Positions 1-9,948 of a DNA stretch of 64,000 nt are shown piece by piece. Made by a program: the position numbers and the translations under genes. The notes below the pieces were generated by a model. It searched no databases and was not told where the DNA came from. It saw nothing but the letters and a program-made list of their open reading frames with translations. Within the stretch, counting starts at the first letter, position 1. Every line of letters starts with the position of its first letter. Origin of the DNA: Symsagittifera roscoffensis (Eukaryota; Xenacoelomorpha; Acoela; Convolutidae); contig NC_087062.1 of assembly GCF_963678635.1 (NCBI RefSeq), forward strand, positions 16,355,789 to 16,419,788, given 5' to 3'.

Positions 1-14
1 TTGACAGACTGAAC

Positions 15-1500
15 ATGTGTAATACATCATCATTTTTGAACCAATTAAATCAAAATAATTCGACAATGCACAAGATATATTTGCAGAACATCAGATCACT
101 GCACCGTAATTTTTGCTATCTGGAGATACATTTATCTGAAGTGGAACAAAAACGTTTGTTAATTGCCTTGACAAAGACTAGGTGCAATGAAAGTACGAAT
201 AAAAGTTTATAAAGTCTGCATGGTTGTAGCAAATTAATGATTTGCAATCGTAGCAAGAAAGGCAGATTTGTAGCCTTGTACATAAAAGACTACTTGAACT
301 ACGAAATAAAGAAAGAAACAACAAAAACTCACATACAAGCTTTAACCATGAAAATAAAAACTGACAAAGAAATGTTGCTTGTAACAATTCTTAAGAGATC
401 GCTTAAATTTGTCTAAAACTAACTGATAATCAGGAAACAATTGACCAAATTAAAAAGTTAGCAAACAAAAACTCCTATGATACAAGTGAGTTAAGTAATT
501 TCGTTTCGCAAATTATAAACCCAGCAGTATGCGAATACTTAGCAGCTCTATGTAATTGATGTTTTTCAGATCTTTTTTTTCCAGGTGGCATTAAAAAATT
601 TGTCCCGATACAGAGAAGTGGAATCAAAAATGTTAGTGGTGACTACAGGCCAATTTCATTGCTATCTGTTATCTGTTATTAGCGAAGTCTTCAAAAAAAA
701 ATTTGTAGATGAGTAATTGAGCTGTCGCTAAAGAACATTTTATAACACGGCATCAACTTGGGTATAGAATTGAAAGATCAACACTAGACGCGATTTTAGA
801 TGTTAGAGAAAACGTAAGCGATAGACTTAAGCACAACGAGGTTTCAGATGTAAATTTATTGATCATTCAAAAGCTTTTGATACGATAAATTATGGAATTG
901 TATGCCTACGGTTTAAGGTTTCCAATTCATGATATTTGTAAATTTTACCTCACAAACAGATATCGATATGAAGAAATCGAAAAAAAGCCAATCAAATTAG
1001 CAGAAGGTATTTTGTGGGGTTTCTCGTAAATTCAGTGTTAAGACCTTTCATTTTTACGCCCATTTCTGACTACGGCTGAAAATTGAATCAAGATTTGCAG
1101 AAATTAACCGAATGGACGCAAAACAAGGAAATACCAATTAATTTTTCTAAATACAAAGTTCTTACGTTTGGTAGAAAACCGCCATTTCTGATTATCGTTT
1201 CCAAGTGTTCCAGCCACTTCTTAGTTTAGTACGGAAAAATTGAAGTATCGTGATGTAGTTTTAGATGAGAAGCCTTATTATAAACAGCATGTATCTCAAC
1301 TAGATGAAAAAACTCTCAACACTCACGGCCGATTTTCATCACAGAGTGCTTTTAATCAAAAAACTTTACTTAGACTTGATATAATATATGTAGATTTGGT
1401 ATTGCAATATGGAAATCGTCTAAATGATTTTGGAAAAAAAAACAGAGTTAAAAAAAGAAAGTTCCCCAAATCGATTTTTACGCATTCATTTTAACTTAAA
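15..1500 (+). mobile_element. Decayed non-LTR (LINE-type) retrotransposon
   Basis: Remnant of a LINE with endonuclease and reverse-transcriptase pieces scattered over three frames. At 15-212 the reading includes 'YLQNIRSLHRNF' and a downstream LTKTRCNES-like segment, resembling the start of an APE-type endonuclease (N-IRSL and the T-E/K-T motif). Around 570-680 the reading 'SGDYRPISLLSV' is the conserved early RT block of LINEs. At about 857-900 'FIDHSKAFDTINYGI' is the RT motif A region with its catalytic Asp. Around 1110-1180 'NKEIPINFSKYKVLTFGR' matches the thumb-proximal block. Many stops and frameshifts, and no YADD motif could be followed, so the copy is dead. The 5' end lies at or beyond the window edge. 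The order endonuclease then RT excludes LTR elements. The clade (CR1, L2 or Jockey-like) cannot be settled. Confidence 0.75.
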
Positions 1501-1914
1501 AAGAACAAATAGTTTGAGAAAAATCAAAAAAGTACTCAAATTTTACTCAAGCAAGAGTTTTTATGTCTATGAATTGACTAAAACATTGTAAAAAAAATAA
1601 GAAATGAGCAACTCTGCTCCACACTTATCAACATTTTATCAGAAAAAAAATTTAAAGTCCCAACCAGAAAAATGGAAACAGAGGCTTACGAACATTAGAA
1701 AAAACTACAACAATTAGGATAAGAGAAACTAGTACGAGAATAAAAAACGTGTTTAATTTTTTTATGAAGTTTGGTAAAAAATTTCATAATTGAAGCTATG
1801 CAGTTAAAAGAAAAAGAATTGACAAAATTGACGTACTCCCAACGCACTAACTGTAAATACTTGGAGACGAATTCATTAGGTTTATTATTAAAAAGAAAAA
1901 AAGGAAATTAAGCA
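1501..1914. other. AT-rich, no feature seen
   Basis: A-rich sequence following the LINE remnant, probably its eroded 3' end. No ORF, tandem repeat or convincing splice pair was seen. Confidence 0.5.
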
Positions 1915-2175
1915 TCAATAACCTGTTGAACCGTGAGGTATTCTTTCGCCAAAGTTTTTAAAAATCTTGTCAAATGATTCACAATTTTCAAGCACTTTCT
2001 CCTTTAGTTTGAAGTCTATACTTTGAGTCACAATCTTCTGAATAAGGGATTCGAACTCCACTCTATTCTCTTTGGTTAAGAAGTTCAAATTCATATCCAC
2101 CGGAATACTTTTTTTGTTTGCTTCCTCGTGTTCGTTAATTTTCTCTTTACGCACATTGCTGCCCGTGATGCCCAT
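1915..2175 (-). CDS. Possible minus-strand exon, unknown charged protein
   Basis: An 86-codon open frame on the minus strand starts at a good ATG and ends at TGA. Its composition is protein-like (Lys/Glu-rich, helix-prone: 'LIQKIVTQSIDFKLKEKVL'), unlike most chance ORFs in this AT-rich DNA, which are Phe/Leu-rich. I do not recognise it. It could be a short exon of a larger minus-strand gene or a chance ORF. No neighbouring exon with matching splice sites was identified. Confidence 0.22.
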   Translation of the reverse strand: MGITGSNVRKEKINEHEEANKKSIPVDMNLNFLTKENRVEFESLIQKIVTQSIDFKLKEKVLENCESFDKIFKNFGERIPHGSTGY

Positions 2176-2464
2176 GATTCATGAAATCACTACAATATTT
2201 CTGGGTTCTTTTCCAGTAAATCCCTCCTTTGATTGTAGGTTTTTCTCTGTGTGTGTTTGCTATAGCACACGCCAATCTAGATGCAAAAACTATCGGTCTT
2301 CAAATTCAGTGAATTTTGTAATTTGGGGATTTCGGGGCTTTTTTAAACCAATTTTGCTTTTTACTTTCCCCTTCCCTACCGTCTATTTTGTTTTGGAAAT
2401 TTTTATCCAGGAAACTCAAATGTGCTTGAAATGAAGTAGTTACTGTTTTAGTAAATTTCTATAA

Positions 2465-2660
2465 AAGTGGACTAAAAAAACGCAAATTTATGTTTTTACT
2501 CTCCAAAAAGCTTGTTTTCAAAGATGATTTCAGACAACAACTACTTTGAACCTTATTTTTTCACATGCACTCAGAGCAAATGATCAGCTCATATAAATAT
2601 AATTTATCAAAACTCAATGACACCAGTTCATTCCGTCTCAAAATGCCAGTTTTTGGCACA
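2465..2660. repeat. Degenerate arm of the fold-back family
   Basis: Contains the family's recognisable pieces in order: a GTGGAC...AAA start, a segment with 'GAGCAAATGATCAG', then 'CTCAAAATGCCAG'. The same blocks occur at 3768-4165 and 5101-5656. The right arm is not clear, so this is a fragment. Confidence 0.4.
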
Positions 2661-3188
2661 TGTACAAAAAAACCGGGTCAGATTGTACAAAAGTACTGAA
2701 TTTTGTTTCTCTTTTACACTGAACAGTTCAAAAATGTCGCTGAAAAATAATCTCGCTATTGTTTCACAATACATGAACGCCTTTTATTTACTCAATTTAT
2801 CCAAGAAATAGAATTCATTTTGACACAAACCTTAATGCAAGTGGTCAAAGCTGGCGTTTAGATGCGGAAAAAAACCTAATAAGTCCTTAAAACTAGCCAT
2901 TAAGTTTAATTAGCGGTTAAATTTGATCACGCAAGATGTTGAAAAAACGGGAAAATTAAAAAAAATTGACCGAAAGTCTAGAAGTTTTTTGGAATTCAAA
3001 TTAAATTGTTCTTAATCATCTTAAATAAAAATGGACAAAAAAACAATCCAATGGGAAAAACTAAGAAGATATATAACTCATCAAACTAAGGTAACGTGTG
3101 GTTATATTTTGTTTTCCTAGTTGCGTTTTGAATTTGACCTAGTTGCAATATTTTATTTTTCAGTATTGGATTACATTTTTCTCTAGTA

Positions 3189-3741
3189 TACACTAGTAGG
3201 CAAAACCAAGCTCAACTTCACGATTTGGACTATGAAATGCCTGTTTTTGTTTAGAGTTTCAAAAATGGGAGGAAATTTTTATATAGAAAAAAAGCAAAAG
3301 ACCATCTATGGAATTATAAAAACTTGATTTCGAGGACTTAGCAGTTTCTTCCTGATTTAAAATTACTTGTTTTTACCATCTGAACCAGTCTTTCAATGCA
3401 GCAAAAAAACGTTTTGGAGAAGCGGAGTGAACATTTTTCATGCACTAAGAAACTTTCTTACCAATAAAAGTGAATCGTTTCTTCTTACAGCTTATTAAAA
3501 TTTGGCTGTTTTTGACAATTTTCCATGTTTCGGAAATTGTAGTGCAAATAAATTTTTCGTGTCTGAAAGAAAGTGTAATGCCATAAATTGTAACTTGGAG
3601 AATTTGATAGAAAAAAGCTTTAATCATTTGCTAGTGGAATGTGTAAGTTTTTTTTTCAAATTCGAAGTAATTGATGTCAAAAATCATCCTTGAAAAACCA
3701 TAGTGATTAAAATGGAATAGTCAATTTTATTCTCTAGTGTA
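3189..3741. mobile_element. Fold-back/MITE, Tc1/mariner-like ends
   Basis: Begins TACACTAGTAGGCAAAA and ends with the complementary CTAGTGTA, both ends at TA dinucleotides, as expected for TA-target duplications of Tc1/mariner-type MITEs. The inside is non-coding and only weakly palindromic. Assignment rests on the shared end sequence with the better-preserved copy at 5101-5656. Confidence 0.45.
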
Positions 3742-3767
3742 CATACACTTATGTACAAAACTATGCG

Positions 3768-4165
3768 TACACTGATGGACAAAATTTAGCGCAAAATTTC
3801 ACGTTTTAGCCTGTTTTAGATGTCCATTTTGAACAAAATTTATTTCGGTTTTCAGCATCATTCTTACAATAAGCAAGAGCAAATGATCAGAGCTACCCCC
3901 GATAAAACTATTTGGTTTCAAAGATTTGCAAATTTAATCCAAGTCTGAAAATGCCAGATTTTATCATCTGCATTAAGTTTTGCATCATAGTGACCTCTTT
4001 CTGGAATAATCGGAGTAAAAAAAGTGTTTTGCACCTATATATTTGCATCCATCATTTGCTCTTGGTCTATATAAAATTTTGCTAAAAGTTGAAGTAATTT
4101 TTGTCCAAGACAAAATTTATTCTAAGTTAAACCTTGAATTTTAGCGTAATTTTGTCCGCTAGTTT
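3768..4165. mobile_element. MITE of the same fold-back family
   Basis: Starts TACACTGATGGACAAAATT and ends with the near-complement AATTTTGTCCGCTAGT. The internal blocks (AAGAGCAAATGATCAGAGC and its counterpart TTTGCTCTTGGTCTATA) are also mutually inverted, so most of the copy can fold on itself. No coding capacity. A non-autonomous DNA transposon, by comparison with the 5101-5656 copy. Confidence 0.55.
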
Positions 4166-4780
4166 AAGTTTACCTTTTCACTTTCTAAAAGGCAATCTAA
4201 TAGGGACATTTTAGGACAACCTTGATCTATTTTGCGCAATTTTGCCCAAAAACTTGCATCGACCGACTGTAAATGATCTAAATTACCCCATTTAAAAAAC
4301 TTCAGTTTTAGTTTGAGTTTGAGACAATTTCCAGTTTCTTTTGGGTCTGAAAAGGTCAGATTTGCAATAGATTTCCCATGGGAGTGAATGTCTGTGTAAT
4401 AAGCAGTTCAGTTTGATAATTTTCCTCAATTCTATTGTTGCTTATAATTTCAGACCGTTCGAAAAGTTTATTGAAATTGATCAAAAAATTATGAATACTT
4501 TCGAATATGCTAGTTCAGATCAATTTCAGTCGATTAATATAGAATTGTTGTTATAAACCTCAGTCAAATTTTTTGAAACTGTTCTCGAAATCGGGAATTT
4601 CAGAGAGTAAAAACTTGTTTTCATGCTTACTTTTTCCACTATTGTACAAACTTTTACAAATCATTATTACGGGAAACTTTGATTACTAGAAAATTCGAAC
4701 TATTCTGACTCAGTATGTGCACAATTCATTTTATGTAGAAGATAAGCAACAGCTATGTTTGCATCAGAAAGTTTATGAAT
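4166..4780. other. Degenerate repeat debris, no gene
   Basis: Shows faint fragments of the neighbouring MITE family (for example a GTCTGAAAAGGTCAGATTTGCAAT block near 4345) but no intact ends and no ORF. Confidence 0.4.
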
Positions 4781-4892
4781 AAAGAGATGCAGTGTCGAGA
4801 TGTGAACAATTTTTGAGATGCAATTTAAGCTGTTTCTTATCTGTTAAAACACGCACATTCGAAAAAATTTTCTCGTCAACATAGTTTTTTTG

Positions 4893-5099
4893 TATATCGC
4901 CTGTTTGATTGTTCAAATAAAGCACGAAAACATATTGCATACTAGCGTTTTAGTTTTTGAATATGGCAGGGAAACATATTAAACCCATAAGCTACATTCG
5001 AGAGCAAAACAGTGTGTTCATTATGTTTCCATGCTGTATTCGAGAAACTCTAATAAGCAATATAATTCCGTGCTTGATTTGAACAGCCAAACAACCGAA
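4893..5099. mobile_element. Small fold-back element
   Basis: The left arm (TTTGATTGTTCAAATAAAGCACG, here split: TTTGATTGTTCAAAT then AAAGCACG) is complementary to the right arm CGTGCTTGATTTGAACAGCC near 5070-5090; the ends read GTATATCG and CGAAATAC. About 205 bp, non-coding, nested in the larger palindrome. Confidence 0.5.
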
Positions 5100-5100
5100 A

Positions 5101-5656
5101 TACACTAGTGGACAAAATTAACCGTAAATTCAGGATTTTTCTCCCTAAAAGGCATGTTTTTATTGCCCATTTTGGACAACAATTACTTCGATTTCCATTA
5201 AATTTTTCACGTAGACCAAGAGCATATAATCAGAGCTACCCTTTGAAGCTATCAAAAATTAGTTTCACTGACTTATAAATGCAATCCGGCTCTGAAAAGG
5301 GCAGTTTTTGCATCGTTATGCATTCTTTCTTGAATAAGCAGTGTAGAAAAATTGTTCGCTCGACGTGAAATATTCTCTGCGAGAAAAAAATGGAAGCAAT
5401 CAGTGTGACAATTTTACTAAACTCGGACGTTTCTTAATTTTTCACGCGAAGTAAAAAACTTAGTGCAAAAGAGGAAAACTGGCCTTTTCAGACCCGGATT
5501 GCATTGGTAAGTCAGTGAAACTAAATTTTGATAGTTCCAAAGGGTAGCTCTGACTATATATGCTCTTGGTCTACGTACAAACTTCAATGAAAATCAAAGT
5601 AATTTTTTCCAAAAGTGAGTAAAATCCTGAATCTGCGCTCGATTTTGTCCAGTGTA
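5101..5656. mobile_element. MITE with long terminal inverted repeats
   Basis: Best copy of the family. The left arm (5101 to about 5320) begins TACACTAGTGGACAAAATTA; the right arm (about 5468-5656) ends with the imperfect complement ATTTTGTCCAGTGTA. The arms match over about 200 bp, with a gap of about 24 bp in the right arm. Both ends sit on TA. No transposase is encoded, so it must have been moved in trans. Tc1/mariner affinity is inferred from the TA ends and terminal sequence style. Confidence 0.7.
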
Positions 5657-6189
5657 GAAAAGAAGAGATATGTGTTAAAAAGAAGAACTATGTTCAAATG
5701 TGCAAGTTTTTCACATGTGTTTTATACCAGACAAGCAGCAGCTTACAACGCATCTCGAAATATGTTCACATCTTGAAACTCCGTGTCTCGAGGCAAAAGA
5801 GTCTAAGTTTTGAGAAGCAGAACATATCCGCCATTGAATTTGTGTGAATTGAAACAATTATGATATGAGTTATTTGTTATACGGAAACTTATTTGTTTTT
5901 ACAATAGTTGATCTTGAGGTCCAAAACTACCAGTTTTAACAATCTGCAGTAGGTTTTTCCAACGGCCTGAATTTGAAAGAAACAAGTGAGCTTAGGAATT
6001 AACTAGTATGAACTGATAAGTACTCAAAATCAAATAAAACTTTTCATTGATGATAGCTTTTAGCTTTTTGAACCGGACTTAACTTGCATTTCCTTGAAAT
6101 CAAATTTTGTTGTTTTCATTCATGGTAGTTTGGTCACTTACTCTCTGTCAATTTAAAACTTGTATTCAATTTCTCAGTAAAAAACTAAG

Positions 6190-6265
6190 ATTGTCTTCAA
6201 AAACAAGCATTTTGAGAGTAAAGGATTGAATTTGCGGTTAATTTTGTCCATTAGTCTATATCAGC
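6190..6265. repeat. Right-end fragment of the MITE family
   Basis: Ends with GCGGTTAATTTTGTCCATTA, the complement of the family's left terminus. Its own left end is not evident, so it is a solo terminal fragment or the end of a heavily decayed copy starting near 5880. Confidence 0.4.
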
Positions 6266-6849
6266 AGATTAAAAACTAAGCGCCCACTAACGCTTCAGTT
6301 CTGAACTTAATGAATCAGTGAAAATAGTATTTTTTTTTGTAGAATTTTCAGTAAGGAGTTTTTGAGAATCTTTATTTTTCCTTCCATCGTGATTTCTCAT
6401 TTTTTTGTATTTTTAATTTGTAAGCAATTCATGTTTTGTTACACTAAAAACGTAACTAGAAGTTTTTTGTTCAATATATGCTACTCAATTATGTTTTTTG
6501 AACGCTGACATAAAATTTGCTCGAATAAAGTAGTCTTGTCACAGAAAAAAAAAACAAATAAGCTATTATTGGAAGTGTTTTTGAACTGGTCGAATGAGAA
6601 TTGAAGTATAAATAATATAGCAGAAAACCTATTCTGGGAAAATTGGAATATGGGATAATTCAAGCGTGTTTATAGGTTTGAACCTAATTAAGTTTTTGAT
6701 ATATGACGGTTGAAAACTTTTTCTGGTGTTCGAAAAAATATAGAAATTTTTTTGATGAATCGATCAGATAAGCACTTTTATAGAGAGTGGATTTGCTGAT
6801 TCTCAAAATCAAATTCAATTCAAAACAGCATTACTTGTCTCAGCAATTG
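6266..6849. other. No feature seen
   Basis: AT-rich sequence. Open frames here are short and rich in Phe, Leu and Ile, as expected by chance. Confidence 0.5.
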
Positions 6850-7390
6850 CAATTTACGCCACCGTTACCATGCCCTGTAACTCCATCTCAACGGGGATGA
6901 TTTTTCATTTTTTTTCTCAGCAACGTTCAATCATGATAAAAAAACATGCGCAGCCTCTAGCCAAAATAGCTTAAAATATTAAATTAACCTAAAAGACCGA
7001 AGGAAAATTGGTTGAAATAATCAACACTGTTTAGTTTGTAGTTTGTAACGTGGGGAATGATAATTATTGTGGGCTATTGGGCACTTTTTGCCATATTGCT
7101 CCAGGAAAATTATCATACCCTTCTCCTTTAGATTTTATGACTTTTTAGGACTGTAATCACACTCAAGACCGTATTTTGAGTGGGAAACTCTTTCAACCCG
7201 AACATTATGCAGAAAACTTTGTCAATATTTGTCAATAACTTATTAATTTTCGTCTAATTGGCAAAGGACGTGTTGTATTTGCGTTGGCCTTTCAAACGCA
7301 CGTTTTTTTCTGAATTAAGTTTTTCCGACCGGAAGCAAATGAGAAACTTTTTAAACCATGAAATGGATCAAAACATAGCTGTTAGATTTT
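6850..7390 (+). repeat. Old duplicated segment, copy 1
   Basis: Shares a long colinear series of blocks with 8600-9150: a 'CGCTACCATGCC'-like start (here CCGTTACCATGCCCTG), ATGATTTTTCA..., GCAGCCT, a GGGC(A/T)CTTTTT block, GACCGTATTTTG, CAGAAAACTT, AATTG(C/G)CAAAGGA, GCGTTGG, TTTTCGACCGGA and ATGTGGATCAAA-like endings. Divergence is high with many indels, so the duplication is ancient. Non-coding. Confidence 0.6.
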
Positions 7391-8590
7391 AAAAACTACC
7401 TATTCGTGCAATATACGTTATGTGTTTTTGGATTTTTGTGCAAAAAAGCTTTCTTGATTGAGTCATCTAGACTTTTTCTGAATTTTCCTTTGAGCCCTAA
7501 GACAAGGTCACACTTCTCCGAAAAAGTTTTAATATTTCTTCAAACTCCATACGCAAAAAATTATTTTTCAAAATTGTACTTAAATGTGATTACTAATCCA
7601 GTGGTCGAAGTTCTTAATCTTCTAACTCCAAGTCTTTCCTGAATCAACACAGAAGTAATTCCAAGTGATTTTTAGAAGTTACTCTAAAAACCTTAACAAA
7701 AGCGGGTAGATTTACCAAATGAGATGTCATTGTTGAAACTGAATACCCCGAAATACACGTCATTTGAGGGTGGTAGAAAAAGAGACATTTTACCATTTTT
7801 ACAAGCGCTTTTTCCAACTATTTTCTGGCCAACTTACCATCTTTTTCGATCAATCATTGTCTGTCACGTGTGCAGTTTTCTTCATAGAGACCATTTCGCA
7901 TTCTTTTCTCATCTAATTCCACTCACTTTCAATATTTCAAATGCATCTGGGATTTATTTTTCCCTATGCTGGCCGATCATTTATAGCGGGATTAAAGTCT
8001 GCATGCGAAGTACTTATACTTCGTGTACCAAGAGACACTCTGATTGTACGCCTGGAAAGCATTTCAGATAGATTATCTATCGGCCCTGTACATAAAGAAT
8101 TTTCGCTAATGAAAACTTGAATTACAAATCAATACTGAGACGTTTTTTTTCCATTAGGGAACTGATCACAGAAAAAGTAGTTCAACCTCCCAATTAGATA
8201 AATCATGATCCGAAAAATTACTTAGTTAAATATGTTCAGCACCAAAAAATATATACACCATTATTTTTTCTTATAGGTTATTCACAAGTTTATTGTTATC
8301 CTTGCCCATTCTAACAATTGAACCATTTAGCCTGGAGGTTTTTTTGTGATTATTGCTTTGAATTTTTACAAAAGACCGCTTCACAGTATTATTTTTCAAT
8401 AAAACTAATGCCAGTATTATTTCAGATTGCGCCGAAACTCTTATAAATGTGTCCTAAACTGGCTAAATTTTCCCTGGCATCTATTGCATGCTTGGCAAGT
8501 TCCTGGAACCCCCTGCAATGATAGGATGCGCCAAGACGCCCTTTATAAAATCCTTCTCTTTTTCTCGCTAGTGATGCATTTAACTTGCCC
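7391..8590. other. No convincing gene
   Basis: Open frames of 78 codons at 7406 and 115 codons at 7724 exist but have low-complexity Phe/Ser/His-rich translations with no recognisable domain and no supporting splice context. Confidence 0.4.
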
Positions 8591-8599
8591 AGCAGTACC

Positions 8600-9150
8600 C
8601 GTCCTACAATCTACCCTACCGCTACCATGCCTTGTTACCCCCTCTTCACACGGATGATTTTTAGTTTATCTTCTTAGCAACACTCAATCAGAATCGGAGA
8701 AATTCTGCAGCCTAAAGTCGAAATAACCTAAAATAATAAATTACCCTGAAAACAGAAAATTTGTTGAAAGTTTCAGTTTGTACTGATACAAACGATAAAT
8801 ATATTAAGTTCTTGGGTGCTTTTTTGTTTGGTCTTCCCCCCCCCCCCCCCCCCAAAATGAATTTCTGCACGAAAAATTCCTTTCACTTTCCAGCTTCTGG
8901 ATGATTTTTTGTGTGAAAATGTTGACAGCCATGACCGTATATTGCGCAAATAGCTATTTTAACCGAAGATACATACAGAAAACTTCGTTGCTATTCAATA
9001 ATAACTAATTAATATCTTTGAAATTGCAAAGGATATGCTGTAATTGCGTTGGTGTTTTATATGCAATTTTTTTGAATAAAGAATTTTCGACCGGATGCAA
9101 TGTGATATTTTTAAAAGCACGATGTGGATCAAATCAGAGCTCTTGTAAAA
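8600..9150 (+). repeat. Old duplicated segment, copy 2
   Basis: Direct-repeat partner of 6850-7390, offset by about 1.75 kb. It contains an 18-base poly-C run at 8836-8853 that is absent from copy 1, which arose after the duplication or is a sequencing hot spot. Confidence 0.6.
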
Positions 9151-9948
9151 GTGCCTGCATTTATTTAGGAGGCTTAGCAGCTAAATGAATATATTGACTT
9201 TGTTTATTTGACCTAGAGACAGAAATACGAACGCCGGGAAAAAAGGAGGAAAAACACTTCGCTTGGCAAATTGAATTAAATCCTGTTAAGTTGACGGCAA
9301 AAAATTAGCGCAGTGTCTCAGTCATTTCCTGCAGACTTTTTCTACCTGATGTTGTTGAATTTTCACAACTCTCTGATTTCCATTTGCAATCTAATTTTTG
9401 AGAGAAAGTGAAAAACCTGAAGTGATCTGCTTCAACAGGAAAACTTGATTTTTTAATTGTTGTTTTTTGCCACTTGTTGTTTATTGTTTTTCTCAAGAGC
9501 ACATCTTAAAATATACAATTGTCATTGGAGAAAACTCATTTAAAACCGACCTTTCTATTCGCTTATCTGAAAGCAAAAATCAATATATTCTATTTTCATT
9601 CCTAGATTTTTTTTATGGTTCCCATTTCCCTGTTTGATTTAAAAAGCTAAAAAAAGAAAATAATGATAATATCTGACCGTTAAGCTAAATTAATTGTTCG
9701 CCAAAAGCAATCAAATTAAAGGAAAAATGGTTTTCGTAGGTGTTCTTAACACTAATAAAAAAGTTTTTTTTTCAAAGGAAAAAGCAAATTTCCTGTTCTT
9801 TAAAGATTTAGTTTCCTGCTAATTGTTTACGTAGTTTTATCACATTTAACCATTGCAAACAGTAGTTGCCGTAAATCTGTTTAAAATCGACTCATTCTCA
9901 CTTATTTGGAAACAAGTTTTTACAAAAAAAAGAGTCATTTCTGAAGAT
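9151..9948. other. No feature seen
   Basis: AT-rich sequence upstream of the tentative gene at 9949. It would hold that gene's promoter. No recognisable core-promoter element was identified with confidence. Confidence 0.4.

Larger units (their letters stand above)
4780..5800. repeat. Nested palindrome: outer fold-back arms
   Basis: The stretch around 4790-4870 (blocks GAGATGTGAACA, GAGATGCAA, AAGCTG) reappears inverted around 5690-5790 (CGCATCTCG, TGTTCACATC), roughly three quarters identical by eye. Between these arms sit two further palindromic elements (4893-5099 and 5101-5656). The simplest reading is an older fold-back element into which one or two MITEs inserted. Confidence 0.5.

Noticed and set aside
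7724..8071. 115-codon ORF starting at ATG
   Set aside because: Translation has no domain and is His/Phe/Ser-rich, there is no splice or promoter support, and it lies between two repeat copies.
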